Origin: Diploptera punctata
Lineage: Eukaryota; Arthropoda; Insecta; Blattodea; Blaberidae
DNA: 64,000 bases
Direction: 5' to 3'
Assembly: GCA_030220185.1 (NCBI GenBank)
Contig: JASPKZ010007250.1
Span: 471,001-535,000, forward strand
Part shown: one piece after another, positions 30,590 through 42,105 of the stretch
Numbering within the stretch: position 1 is the stretch's first letter
Layout of the letters: each line of letters opens with the position of its first letter
Position numbers and translations under genes: made by a program
The notes under the pieces: generated by a model
The model's database searches: none
Told to the model about the DNA's origin: nothing
Seen by the model: the letters and a program-made list of their open reading frames with translations, nothing else

Positions 30590-30895
30590 ACTTACTTACT
30601 AACTGGCACTATCGAACCCCGTAGGTTAATGGCCCGCGCGGGCATAAGCTCTCCATACATCCCTATCCTGAGCTAATGTTTTCTAATCATTCCCTGTATA
30701 ATCTACTTCCCTCAAATCATAGTTAATGTCATTCTCCCACCTCATTCTTGGTTCTACCAACTGGGCGTTTTCCCTCTGGCTTCCTACAAGAAGCTTCTCA
30801 TGCACGTCTTTCATTCCCATACGCGCAACATGTCCTGCCCATCGCAGTCTTCCGAGACTTAACTGTTCTTATTATATCTGGCTTCCTGTAATAAA
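30590..30895 (-). mobile_element. Family A LINE 3' end
   Basis: Reverse of the usual end (CTGGCACTATCGAACCCCGT ... GGCATAAGCTCTCCATAC ... CTCATTCTTGGTTCTACC). One- and two-base indels throughout. Confidence 0.8.
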
Positions 30896-31624
30896 GCATT
30901 CTTTTGCTAACAACGCGACAAAAAAACTTACAAATAGAAAACCTAAGTCAAAATAGACACAAAATACAAAATAAAAATTGGCCCTATTGTTCCCAAATGT
31001 ACCGAAACTTGCTTACATGTATTCCACACTTCTAAATTGTCACCCAGATTACAAAAAAAAGAGAGCATATTGCCTAACTTAGGGATTCTGTTTATTAGTT
31101 ATTTGTAATGTAGGCCTAATTTACATCCTTTCGTCACTTAACTATTACAGTAATCTATGGAACATAATACAAGGTCTTCATTACCGTTAATATATTTTTT
31201 TGTTCTATTGAAAGGGAGTTAATCGGTTTCCTAATTGGAACATTCGTGCAAGGTCATTGCATTACATTTTCTCCATGGCGCGACAGGCCTAGAAAGCCCG
31301 TGGCCTACCAGCCACCTACTGGCCTCCATTGTTAATCGCAAAGGTGGACCATCAAACAGAATTCAAAATTTAAAAAATAATAAAAGCTGGAGGTAGTAGT
31401 AAAGATTGTTTCTTTATATTTAATTTCATTCCAAAATAGTTAATAAAATACATTAATAAAAGTTTTTAAAATTTGTGTAATATTGTTAATATATAAGAAG
31501 AAATGTGCGTTCAAGTTGAACATTGGTTTTGAGTTTAGTTTTTGCTGTAGTTTGTTATCCATTTTGTTTTATTTGCACACATCATGATATGGTATTTTCT
31601 ACATCTTTCTCCGCATAGCAGGCA
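30896..31624. other. Intergenic, no gene recognised
   Basis: Around 31275-31330 a SINE family 1-like tail appears in reverse (CGCGACAGGCCTAGAAAGCC, GGCCTACCAGCC). The rest is AT-rich. Confidence 0.4.
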
Positions 31625-33045
31625 TTTACAATCCAACCTTAATAAATCTAAGTTATGAAATCGCATATATAAAATGATTTAACTGAGAAATGTTGATATA
31701 TATTTGTACGTATACATTTAATTAATACAATACATAATATTTAATTAAAAAAAAATAATATTTTTCTCTTTTAAAATGTATAAAATAGTTTGCATGGAAA
31801 TAAAAGAATGTGCATCAACAATACTATACTAGATTAACAATACTACAGTGTGATTATAAAGTCCCAGTACATTTTGTGGATAACGTAGCGCAAATAAAAC
31901 AAAAATTATAAGGTAGTTTCTACTATCAAGTTAGCGTTCAACATAACCTCCATCTATCTCAAAACATGTTTCCCCGACGCACCGTCGTCCGGAAAACATG
32001 CACCAACATATCCTCTGTAATCATTTCACTCGCCTGGCGTATGCGTTCTTTCAGCACTTGCAGATTAGAAAACTTCGTTCCGCGCCGTAGCCGAGCGGTT
32101 AAGGTAGGAAACCTTGGCGTAGAGCTACGGGACTTGCGCTGGTTCGAGTCTCCATGGAGGAAGAAATTTTCTCATGGTATTTCGGCCAGTATGGGACCGG
32201 TGCCCACCCAGCATCGTGAGGCAATTGGGTAGCTACAATAAGTAGCGGCTCCCGGTTGAGGAACCAGCTATAACGGCTGGGGGACTCGACATGCTAACCA
32301 CATGTCACCCCTACACTGGCTGTTGATCATCTACCTCTGTGATTGACACATGTGGATGTGAAGGGCCAGCAGCCGGCTGGTAATAGGGCAACCGCTGAAA
32401 AAGTGGAAAGACCCTCAACGGATCGGTTCTGTACACCTGTTGCTTGATGAACCCCCAAGCAAAAAAGTCCAGAGATGCCCAGATACGAGGAGATGCCCTT
32501 CCAATCCACCTTTTGGGAAACCTGTCATTGAGATACCCGCGTATAGCCAGAGCAAAGTGTGGTGGTGCTCCATCTTGTTGCAACACCACTGTATCAATGA
32601 TACCATCTTGCTGTAACTGTGGCTGTAAGAAAAGTTGCAACATATCAAGATACACGTCTCCCGTGATGGTTTCCTTTGGAATCTGTCTCTAACTTCCTCG
32701 TACTGGCCTCTTAAACGCGCAGCAATCTCTATCCGCTTTTCAATGGTGAACATATCTGTATCTTTCGAATGGCTGTAACATAAATACGATATGTAAGCGA
32801 TTTCTTTAAAATGTACTGAGAATTTATAATCACACTATAGATCAAAGTCTAGTATTGTTAGTGCACATTCTTTTATTTCCATGGAAACTACTTTATAAAT
32901 TTTTAAAAGAGAAAATTTTTAAATAAAATTGAAAAAAAAGTACTCTTTTAATTAAAACTATACGTACAAATATGTATAAAAATTTCTCAGTTATATAATT
33001 TTATCGATGTGATTTCATAACTTTGATTTATGTAGGTTGTACAAT
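31625..33045 (-). mobile_element. Mariner-like relic with inverted arms over 200 bp long
   Basis: The left arm 31625-31880 and right arm 32808-33045 are inverted copies (GGAAATAAAAGAATGTGCAT, AACAATACTA, AGTGTGATTATAAA, AGTACATTTT). The minus strand inside encodes VLQQDGAPPHFALAIRGYL, FPKRWIGRASPRIWA and LDFFAWGFIKQQVY, matching the second catalytic Asp region of an IS630/Tc1/mariner-type transposase. It also carries a Glu/Arg-rich start (TIEKRIEIAARLRGQYEE). A SINE splits the interior. The transposase is incomplete. Confidence 0.75.
32081..32385 (+). mobile_element. SINE family 1 nested in the mariner-like relic
   Basis: Head GCCGTAGCCGAGCGGTTAAG, B-box-like GGTTCGAGTCTCC, body to GCCAGCAGCCGGCTGGTAAT; the last 30 or so bases are missing. 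Confidence 0.88.
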
Positions 33046-33194
33046 GTCGCTAACGTTTAAAACATGATCTAAGTCCTATTATATAAAATTGATTAGGAAT
33101 CTAACATTTGTAGCATATCAACACACGTAATTTAATATAATGAAATAGAAAAAGTCAGCATGCACCTTTTACGCTAAGTCAATACAAACAAGTG

Positions 33195-33840
33195 GACATT
33201 TTGTCATCATCATTAACAATCACGGATTAAGCCGATGTGGCTTGTTCCGGTCTCATAGATCCTCATTCAAAAAGTTGAATCCATCTCTTTTTCGGTCTAC
33301 CAACATTCCTGTCTCCTCTTGGTTTTGTAATTAAGTATAATTTTTGGAATCCGATCATTTTTCATTCTTTGAACATGTTCTTTCCAGTTTTTTCTAGATT
33401 ATTTTATTTTATCTAAAAGTTTAAAAAATATTTAGTTCATTTCTAATATCTTCACTTCTTCTTTTATCTAGAAGTTTGCAGCCAGCTACCCTTCTCAGAA
33501 ATCTCATTTCAGCTGCTTCTATGATCTTCTCTTCTCTTTTAGTTAAAACCCAAAATTCACTACCATACAATAGTAAGGGGACTGCCACTACTTTATAAAA
33601 TTGTTTAGTTTTATTTCCATTATTGTGTTTTTAAATATTCTTTTAATTGTGCCACATATATAATTAAATGTATTAAGTTTGTTAAACAGATCATTTTGAA
33701 AATAGGAGATTTCATAACCCAGGTATTTAAAATGGTTCACTTGTTCAATGGGTTTCCCCTCCAGAATTATTTTAGCTCTTACGGTATCTGATCCCTTGAA
33801 AGCTAAGATTTTCGTTTTACTTATTGATGTGGACATTTTG
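33195..33840 (-). mobile_element. Family B LINE fragment
   Basis: Closely related to 1-500. Minus: SISKTKILAFKGSDTVRAKI, KPIEQVNHFKYLGYEISYF and a C-terminus with RNPKR-like remnants; 3' end near 33195 (ATCATCATTAACAATCACGG). Confidence 0.83.
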
Positions 33841-34425
33841 TTTGTTTCTAAATTGTTAACAAATACGAAATTAGTTAAAATGCCTATTAGATACAGTGTA
33901 AAAGATTGAATTTTATTAAGGAATCCATACATTTTTATTGAATTGGACTGCTATTAGTTTGATCTATTTGATCTTAAAATTTAAGGCCAAATAGATACTT
34001 AAGCCCTCCTACCACGTCAAGGTTGCAGTCCTCAGGAGGGTGCCCCATCCCCATCTATCATTTAACTGTCCTACCTACCCATTTTCTAACCTACATCTAT
34101 ACAGCTACGACCCTATCACTATCGCTTCCATATCAGGCTGCCATTCAATTTAGTGTGTGTCAAGTGATGGCATTTTGATCGCTCAGAGTCGGTACGCATT
34201 TGAAGCGTGGCCGATGTCAGAATCTGTAGAAATAGAAGCGCGTAGAGGATGAGGCTGTTGTGTTATTGTTGTTCAAGTTATTTTATAGTTTTGTGTCGGA
34301 CTGAACGGAAAACAGATTTCTATTTAAGGGGTTGCTAAGGAAACGAGGAACAAATATTTGTTGTTGTTGCAATTTTACATAACATGAACTGATTTACATT
34401 CTATTGCCAACTAAATAATCCATCC
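33841..34425. other. Intergenic, no gene recognised
   Basis: A GC-richer part at 34000-34130 contains CCCTCCTACCACG ... CAGGAGGGTGCCC, a hairpin-forming pair. Possibly a retroelement 5' region; not resolved. Confidence 0.35.
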
Positions 34426-34538
34426 ATAGTAATTCTGCCCGAAGGCAGGTCCTTCACTGCAATCGTAGCATTTTCATGCTATGCTTGCAGCTTTACTAGG
34501 GAATTGTAGGTGTGGTAGCTTCCCGTTGCTTTCCACAT
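34426..34538 (-). mobile_element. SINE family 2, 3' part
   Basis: CCATCCATAGTAATTCTGCC through TTCCCGTTGCTTTCCACA; the head has been replaced by a (TAA)n tract. Confidence 0.75.
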
Positions 34539-34540
34539 AC

Positions 34541-34542
34541 TA

Positions 34543-34629
<87 letters not shown>

Positions 34630-34703
34630 TATATTAATAATAATAATAATAATAATAAATAATATAATAATAAGTAGTACTAATAATAATAATAATAATA
34701 ATA

Positions 34704-34738
<35 letters not shown>

Positions 34739-34741
34739 TTA
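34541..34741. repeat. (TAA)n microsatellite, 200 bp
   Basis: Nearly pure TAA with a few TA slips, between a SINE remnant and a LINE remnant. Confidence 0.95.
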
Positions 34742-34744
34742 TGT

Positions 34745-35223
34745 AGCTCACTGTTAATTCCCATGTCTGCTCATTTCTCTTTGGTCCAAACATTTTTTAA
34801 GAACCTTATTATCAAATATTCGTTCGTAATCTTTTCTTTTCCCTTAAAGTAAGAGTCCATGTTTCGCATCCATACAATAAACTGGAAGAATATTATTTTT
34901 TTATATTTTCAGTTTAACGTTTTTTGAGAGAAGTTGGGACGACAAAAGCCTGTTGTGCATAATAGCTATGATTCCCATAATTGAGTCTGTGTTTACTTTC
35001 TTTGTGCATCTCATTCTTATTCGTAATTATTGTTCCTAGGTATTTGACTTCAGCCACTTCCCCAAAATGTCTTTCATTTTCATTAACAGTCCTTTCCATT
35101 GCATAATATGCTTCTATGTGTAACCGTGTATTTAGTTTTATTGATGTCTACTTCCAGTCCCAATTTCTTAATGTTACTCAATAGATTGTATATATTGGCC
35201 CGTAATATCTCCTCGCTATCACC

Positions 35224-35287
<64 letters not shown>

Positions 35288-35590
35288 TAATAATGCATCA
35301 TCAGCATAAACTAACAGCTTATTAATACAATTGAGTTCTAGACCTTCTTCTTCCTCTGAACATTTGAGGTCATGCTCTAGTACAAAACTGAATAGTGCAG
35401 GAGATAGTGTATCTCCTTTTTTCAACCCATTGCGAATTTCAAAAGTATCCGAAAACTGTTTGCTTAGATGCACCCTACTCTTTGTGCCAATTAGACACAT
35501 TCGTATAAGTCTAACTAGCTTTTCAGTAATTCCGAAATCTGGCAGGATCTTGTCCCTTTCAATTGAATCGTATGCCTTTTTTTAAGTCTT
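34745..35590 (-). mobile_element. Family A LINE interrupted by a microsatellite in the YADD box
   Basis: Minus: IRNGLKKGDTLSPALFSFVL, CINKLLVYADDALLL, then about 70 bp of TAA, then GDSEEILRANIYNLLSNIK and NENERHFGEVAEVKYLGTII. Compared with the copy at 3137, where YADD is followed at once by VVLLADSEE, the repeat lies exactly inside this motif. Confidence 0.88.
35225..35293. repeat. (TAA)n inside a LINE reverse transcriptase
   Basis: About 23 TAA units inserted or expanded between the YADDALLL and DSEEIL codons of the surrounding LINE. Confidence 0.92.
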
Positions 35591-35618
35591 CATACAGTTG
35601 ATGCACAGTGTCATTATT

Positions 35619-35780
35619 AGGGGGCGGATTTTTATGTACTAAAAGTTAAGATTGCAACACAGTATAGTGAGAAGTTAGACTTATGACAGTCTTTTGTTTT
35701 GGTTTAACACACAAACAGTTGAATAATATATACTATCTGCATTGCAACCTTACCTTTTATTACATAAAAATCCGCACCCT
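35619..35780. mobile_element. MITE with 20-bp terminal inverted repeats
   Basis: The ends AGGGGGCGGATTTTTATGTA and TACATAAAAATCCGCACCCT are near-perfect inverted repeats, with a TCATTATT / TCATTATA duplication outside (35611 and 35783). 162 bp, no coding. Confidence 0.8.
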
Positions 35781-35833
35781 AGTCATTATATTCCTATTTC
35801 TTTTCTAAAATCTGTCTGTCATCATGTCTGAGC

Positions 35834-36060
35834 CATAAGAATTATTTGCTGACCCACAAGGGAACTGTCAACCATTGCATGCCGAAACCTATCTTGAAAT
35901 TTCTCCCAGTGAAGCGTTATGATGTACCAAGGCCGTGTCCAAAAATTACTTCCCGTTTTTAACTGCAAAGCACAGAAATCTAAGCCAGATTCCAGCAATG
36001 GTAAGCACTGTATGAAGTAGATGTTCACTTAGCGACAAAAAGAATGGGCCGACTCTTCAT
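35834..36060 (-). mobile_element. Foldback-type repeat arm (family F)
   Basis: Contains AACTGTCAACCATTGCATGC and CACTTAGCGACAAAAAGAAT. An inverted copy lies at 38365-38575, 2.3 kb away, and a compact palindromic version at 60285-60690. Confidence 0.65.
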
Positions 36061-36180
36061 CTCCAATATTTTAAGTTCCAACGCGCGATTCACATGAGTA
36101 AACTAATTGCACAGTAGAGCTACAATACGTTTCCCTGCTTCCTTTGTAGAATATTTTTTCAAGTGCAATTAGCCAGCGTA

Positions 36181-36255
36181 CGCTTAGCTCAGTGCTTAGT
36201 GACTTGATTCGTATACGAGAGGTCACAGGTTCGATTTCCGATGAGGTTACATTTT
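36181..36255 (+). repeat. tRNA-like sequence, SINE head remnant
   Basis: CTTAGCTCAGTGCTTAGTGA resembles a D arm and GGTTCGATTTCCG a B-box. The stems are only partly complementary and no SINE body follows. Confidence 0.4.
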
Positions 36256-36359
36256 TTAATTGTTAAAATGCTTTCTATTTTATTATGTCTCTTCATTCCT
36301 AAAGAAAAAACGTACTAACTATTTGGAAGTATTACTATTTTTATTATTATTTATTTATT

Positions 36360-36970
36360 TATAAACAGGTTTACAATGTAATAAAACAATTTCCTGTGCC
36401 CAAAGCTTTTTAAATTTGTATCTTCTTTCTCCATTCTTCTCTATCTTCACATTTCAATTCTTCCAGACCTAGCCCCCTCATGCCTCTTTTACAACATCCA
36501 TCCATTTAAATCTAGGTCGACCTCCCTTTCCTTTCCCAGGTGGAATCCATTCCAAAGCTTGTCTGGGTAATCTTTTCTTTAGCATAGCATTCTAGTGTCT
36601 GTATCTCACAAAATCTAATAATGAATTTTGGACTTTCATTTGTTGTCTGATGATTGTATTTCTGATTTTTTTTTTCAATTTAGAATGTCTAGTTGAGCGT
36701 CTAGAACAATCCATTTCAGTAGACATAAGCTTTAAACTCAAATTTTTATTGAACTGCCCTGCACCGTATGTTAGCGTGCTTCGAATTATGGATTTATACA
36801 TTTCTAATTTGGTATCCATTCATATGTTCTTATCCCACAAAACACCGTTTAACATTGTTATTACTGATCTGCCTTTTTGAATTCTATATTTTATGTCATT
36901 TCCTTGGGTATATTTTGAGTCAATTTTGATCCGTAGTTAATTACATTCTTCACGTTCTCTGATACATCTC
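36360..36970 (-). mobile_element. Non-LTR retrotransposon fragment (family E)
   Basis: Minus: MDTKLEMYKSIIRSTLTYGA, LMSTEMDCSRRSTRHSKLKK, IRNTIIRQQMKVQNSLLDFV, then PGKGKGGRPRFKW-like sequence in another frame. Related to 56310-56960. Confidence 0.75.
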
Positions 36971-37082
36971 AACATTAATATTATTATTATTACTATGGAT
37001 GATGGACAATAAAAATAATATTATTATTGTTATTTTATTATTGTCCATCGTCTATGGGCTATTAGTATGCTGGACTTGACAT

Positions 37083-37770
37083 ATCATCATCATCATCATC
37101 ATCATCATCTTCATTCATGGATTAGGTCTGTTGACCTGTTCCGACTTCAGCCCATCTCTTTCTAGGTCTGCCCACATCTCGGGTGCCTTTAGTTTTGTAT
37201 TTTGTTATTTGTTTTGGATATCTATCTTCATTCATTCTGTCTATGTGTTCTATATGTATCCATTTTATCAGTTATTGCAAATATTTGAAGTTCCTGTCTT
37301 ATTTCTGTGCTCTTGATTCTTGTCTTCCTTAGTGCACCCTTTAACAGATCTCAAAAATTTCATTTCTGCCGCCGTTATCCTACTTAGATCTTGTTTTTTA
37401 TGTATCCAGGCTTCTGAACCATAGAGCAGTACCGGTACTGCCAACATTTTATAAAATTTCAATTGGGTCTCCCTTGTTGTTTTGTTATTTAGTGATCGTT
37501 TTATCGTACCACACATTCCTTGGAATTTTGCTATTTTATTAGTTATATCATTATCATAATTAAATGAAATGTCACATCCTAGATAATTGAGATGGTTCAC
37601 CTGTTCTATGATTTTGTTTCCTATTACTATTTTGGATCTGATTTGATTTTTCCCTTGGAATGTCATTACCTTAGTTTTTTCTATGGATATTTTGAGATTA
37701 TATTGTTCACATATATAAACTGAATAGTTTAATTGGAGGGTGGCACTTTTTTTCTCACTAATACGTAATA
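37083..37770 (-). mobile_element. Non-LTR retrotransposon fragment (family B)
   Basis: Minus: QYNLKISIEKTKVMTFQGKN, QIRSKIVIGNKIIEQVNHLN, YLGCDISFNYDNDITNKIA, MLAVPVLLYGSEAWIHKK and MKFLRSVKGCTKEDK. One long frame of 171 codons remains open. 3' end at a (CAT)n run. Confidence 0.9.
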
Positions 37771-38360
37771 AATAAATATACATAAATGTATGAAGCTATT
37801 TTATATTACATAAATTTATAGCATTATTATTAAAACGTGGTACTGCACACAATTACATTTATACCGACCGGTAGCTGAATAGTGTTATAGAGTTTATGAA
37901 GGCAGGAATATTTCTTAATATAGTGTAAAGTGGACGTAGATTACATGACAGGAATTAAATGTTATAGCACTTACAGGATGTATTTTGCGAAAATACAAAT
38001 TAATAAAAAAGAAAAGATTGTTGAAGGATTCGACCCTGGCTTTCATACATATTTTATCTTCTTGTAAGTGGTTAAACGATCTACGCTTCTCGAACGTCAT
38101 ATGTTAGGTATGTGAATATTGGTTGTCTTGTACTTTTGCACTATGAACGAGAGAATAACTTTATTTAAAATGTCGTAATTTGAGTGATATTGCATTTGTC
38201 GAACACTCGTAAATATCTAAAGCATGTCTCCTTCACTGTTCTTTAACTATTTAAGACGATTAAAACCAAACACAGCGTATTTAAAACATTTAACAGTGCG
38301 TTACCTCGTGAATCATAGCTATAGCTTTTCGAGCATGCGCAGTGGGCCATAACAGGGACT
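37771..38360. other. Intergenic, no gene recognised
   Basis: No reading frame of note. Lies between the two inverted arms of repeat family F. Confidence 0.4.
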
Positions 38361-38364
38361 TTGC

Positions 38365-38575
38365 TTTTTGAAGCGGCTCATTCTTTTTGTCGCTAAGTGT
38401 ACGTCCCTGCGTGAGTTAAAGCGGAAGGGAGTAAAGCGGGTGACAGGCAGCGAGGGTTATCCAGTCTGTCAATTACGTGCCAGATAATATTTTGGACACT
38501 AGCTTGGTACATCACCACGCTTCTCTGGAAGAAATTTGAAGCTAGGCTTCGGCACGAAGTGGTTGAACGTTCCCT
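38365..38575 (+). mobile_element. Foldback-type repeat arm (family F)
   Basis: Inverted relative to 35834-36060: CATTCTTTTTGTCGCTAAGTG, CTTGGTACATCACCACGCTT and CTCTGGAAGAAATTTGAAGC. Confidence 0.65.
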
Positions 38576-38671
38576 TGTCAGTTATTTTATCAATGGTCAG
38601 AATTCATATGCATTCAATACCTTCGCCTTGTAAGCATGAAAGACCTGTCCTCGGGCAGAATTAGTATGAAA

Positions 38672-38677
<6 letters not shown>

Positions 38678-38711
<34 letters not shown>

Positions 38712-38767
38712 CAGACTTTAGAGACTCGAGTTCAAATCCCGACTCAAGCATTCTTTTTTCTTTTCAT

Positions 38768-38832
<65 letters not shown>
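38678..38832. repeat. (TA)n and (TG)n microsatellites flanking a tRNA-like scrap
   Basis: (TA)n at 38678-38706, a short GAGTTCAAATCCCGACTC (B-box-like hairpin) at 38725-38745, then (TA)n(TG)n at 38771-38832. Confidence 0.85.
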
Positions 38833-38837
<5 letters not shown>

Positions 38838-38884
38838 AATTAAATTTTTGACATTGAGCAATGCAAGCTTAATATGATCTGATA

Positions 38885-39305
38885 AGAAAAATAAATGCCT
38901 GGACGGGATTCGAACCCGGAATTCTGGGTCGGTACCCCAGTGTGTTATCCATTACACCACAGACGAATCCAATTCAAACACTTGTTTTTCTTATATATGT
39001 ATTATATTCTCCATTGTTACTAGATGTCGCGAGAACTCGGTCTTCACTGCCACCTAGTAGCTGACTATAACAAGTAAGCAAATTAAAGAGAATATTTTTA
39101 CTTTATAGCAGTGACTCTTTATCGATGTTATAATTAAATTTTGAACATTTAAATATTAATATTTCTCGCGACATCTAGTAACAATGGAGAATATATATAT
39201 ATAAGAAAAAATAAGTGTTTGAATTGGATTCGCCTGGTGGTGTAATGGATAACAAAGCCGGGGTACCGACACAGAGTTCCGGGTTCGAAACCCGTCCAGC
39301 TATTT
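38885..39305. mobile_element. Inverted pair of tRNA-headed SINEs
   Basis: The minus copy (about 39030-38885) and plus copy (about 39160-39305) share CTCCATTGTTACTAGATGTC and its complement, and each ends in a tRNA-like head (GTGGTGTAATGGATAAC; GGGTTCGAATCCCGTCCAG in one, GGGTTCGAAACCCGTCCAG in the other). Both run into TA/TG microsatellites. Confidence 0.75.
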
Positions 39306-39319
39306 ATATTTCTTATGTC

Positions 39320-39330
39320 ATATATATATG

Positions 39331-39365
<35 letters not shown>

Positions 39366-39366
39366 T
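39320..39366. repeat. (TA)n(TG)n microsatellite
   Basis: Dinucleotide tract following the plus SINE copy. Confidence 0.9.
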
Positions 39367-39755
39367 TCAAATTACTGAATTTACAGTAGCATCGATGAAC
39401 AGCAGACACAATAAATAAATAAAAAACATGATTTGGAAAACTAACAGTATTTATTTCTTTCTAAATACAGATTATATTGTACAATTTTAAAGAACACGAT
39501 CTTCATTGTTGAACTTCATATAATCTCAATTGATGAAATACGAAACGTATTTATTTTAAATGATTTACTACAGTAGCACTATGTGCCATGAAACTGAACA
39601 TTACATTAAAATGTATACATCATTTCTATAATAATTTTACTAAGTTGTTACTTTTTGTTACATAAAAATCACTTCATAAGTACAATAATGTACAATATTT
39701 TATAAAATGACATTTAAATTTGATAAAATATGCATATTGTCGAATGTTATAGGCT
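39367..39755. other. Intergenic, no gene recognised
   Basis: AT-rich, no frame or repeat noted. Confidence 0.4.
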
Positions 39756-39756
39756 A

Positions 39757-40015
39757 TCTCGGGTCCGATTCCCGGTCAGACCATAGGAATTTTTCCTTTA
39801 AGATAATTATTCCTGTGGTTGCACATGATCTGGAATTTAGGTTAAGTTTAGGTTAAGGACTCTCCTGGCGCTTCTTTATCATTTATCACACATCATATCA
39901 TCGGGGTAACGTAACTCCGCCTTCTAGGCTCCCCAACTTCAGAAGTGGGTTACAATTACGTCAATGCCAGGAGAGAAATCGGATATGTCGAAATGAGAAC
40001 CTGGCGAATTGAATA
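39757..40015 (+). mobile_element. SINE family 6
   Basis: The B-box-like GGTCCGATTCCCGG opens a body with TTAGGTTAAGGACTCTCC, CATATCATCGGGGTAACGTA and GGGTTACAATTACGTCAATG. A second copy, inverted and split, is at 53515-53930. Confidence 0.72.
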
Positions 40016-40456
40016 AAAAATATTGAATTATACTATATGATTAAATATATTTAAATATGTATTCAGGAAATGAATTTGCTACTTAATCTAACGAATACTG
40101 ACATGCACAATATCGTAACTATCACAGGCATCTACTAAATTAACAATCAACTGAAATACTGATGACAAAAGAGAATCATTACAAAAATCGCAAACTATAA
40201 AATTAAATGGGATGATGGGTGAAATTTCTATTTTTTACATTTTTTGAGCTAGAGACTTGATTTTTTGTATGCACATTCACTGCATTGTACATAATGATGT
40301 GCTTAAGTTTCATTCTCGTGAGAAATTTATTTTACGAGTTATTAAATATTATATTTAAAAAAATAGAATATATCATAATTAAATGGGTTCCATAATTGTT
40401 TAGTAAATTGTCTGATTTTTTTACAAGACCCCTAAAATATTTAGAAAAAAATATCG
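40016..40456. other. Intergenic, no gene recognised
   Basis: AT-rich, nothing recognised. Confidence 0.4.
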
Positions 40457-40467
40457 TGCATTAGAAT

Positions 40468-40820
40468 GTCCTGCGCCGTAGCTAAGTGGTTAAGACAAGA
40501 AGCTTTGGCGCAGAGCTACGGAACTCGCGCTGGTTCAGGTGTCCATGGGGGAAGAAATTTTCTCATGGAATTTCGGCAGGTACGGGACCGGTGCCCATCC
40601 AGCATCGTGAGGCATTTGGGTAGCTACAATAAGTAGCGACTCCAGGTTGAAAAGACCAGCTATAACGGCTGGGGGAGCCGACATGGTGACCACATGTCAC
40701 CCCTACACTGGCTAGAATGATCGTCAACATCTGTGATGAACACATGTTGATGTGAGGCCAGCAGCCCGTTGGTAGGCCAAGGGCCTTCTAGGCCTGTCGC
40801 GCTTGGAGTTTTGGAGTTCA
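40468..40820 (+). mobile_element. SINE family 1 with target duplication
   Basis: Full-length copy. Direct repeats TGCATTAGAAT flank it (40457-40467, 40821-40831). Confidence 0.9.
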
Positions 40821-40831
40821 TGCATTAGAAT

Positions 40832-41711
40832 TTTTATAATGTGAATACAAAGGGAGAAAAAAAAAAGTACCACATGCATGGAATTACAAAAAAAAAATTA
40901 ATAATTGCATACATTTTATTTTTTATTTCTTGAAATACTATTTCAATCATGAAACCGATGTACTACTTTGTTACCCATTGTTTTTAGGACATGCATAAAA
41001 AATGTGAACCTTCTAGGACAAAATTTCTGAATTCTATTCAATTTTGAATGTACAAAAATGCAGTGAAAATAAAAGTGTGGAAAAACAAGTTTAAAGATTT
41101 GCATGCAGGTGGCATTTAACTGGCGCAGCCTTTTAACTCTGACGTAATTTAGGGCACTTAGAAGCGCCATAGGCCTCTGAAACGTTGTCAAGATATACAT
41201 TAGAGTACAGGCTATTTTTTAGTACAAAAAACAAAAAAATCTCAATTTTGATCTCAAATGGTAATTTTTTCACCCATCACCTCCCTTAATAGCATGGCAT
41301 TAATGATACGATAGAAAATATACCGCCGACGTAAATTCTCTGACTGATCTCATTTATTGATAATTACAAAATAACGTTAAAGTAAAGACACACGAGGCGA
41401 TTAGAAGCAAATGGATGCAACTGCAATGTTTGTAGTATTGACAAAAAAAACAGGGTTGAAGTTGTATAAGAAAATCATAGATAATTGAAATTTATGACAA
41501 TAATTGTTCATAATCTCCTAACGCATACACTTGTTTCCCTTTGCCATTAAATACAATTTTTTTCAAGAATGCAATTAAGCACCAAACTCGTTTTTTTAAA
41601 GAAAATATCACTTAAACCGCTTTACTTGTAACCGCCTCGTGTAAAAAAGTTCTTGTGGCTGGGCCTACATTATATGGGGGCAGGAAACATAGTCTCCATT
41701 TAAAAAAAAAA
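40832..41711. other. Intergenic, no gene recognised
   Basis: No coding signal or named repeat seen. Confidence 0.4.
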
Positions 41712-42105
41712 GAGAAAAGATTACGCGTATTTGAGAATAAAGTGCATGGGAAAATTGTTTCGCCCAAAGAGAGATAAACAGATAGGTAAATGGAGAAGAC
41801 TTCATAACAGTGAGCTACAATCGTGGTCTTTATGGGAAACCAGATGTAATAAGAAGAGTTAAGTCTCGTAGATTCGATGGGCAGGACATGCGGCTCAAAT
41901 GGGAAATTAAAGAAGCGAATGAAAACTTCTTGTAGGAATTCCAGAGGGAAAGCTTACTGTAGGTAAGGCAGGAATGAAGTGGGAGAATAATACTGTACTA
42001 TGATTTGAAGGAGGTAGATTATACAGCGAATTATTGGGAAACATTAGCTCACGATAGGAACATATGAAGTATATATGTCCGGAGTTCTGCCAGAAGCAAT
42101 GTCAA
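41712..42105 (+). mobile_element. Family A LINE 3' end
   Basis: GAATAAAGTGCATGGGAAAA through GGGCAGGACATGCGG, AAGGCAGGAATGAAGTGGGA and TATATGTCCGGAGTTC. Diverged, no open frame. Confidence 0.75.

Noticed and set aside
37083..37110. CRISPR-like or satellite arrays at (CAT)n and (TA)n tracts
   Set aside because: These are simple microsatellites at LINE and SINE tails, without spacers; the genome is eukaryotic.
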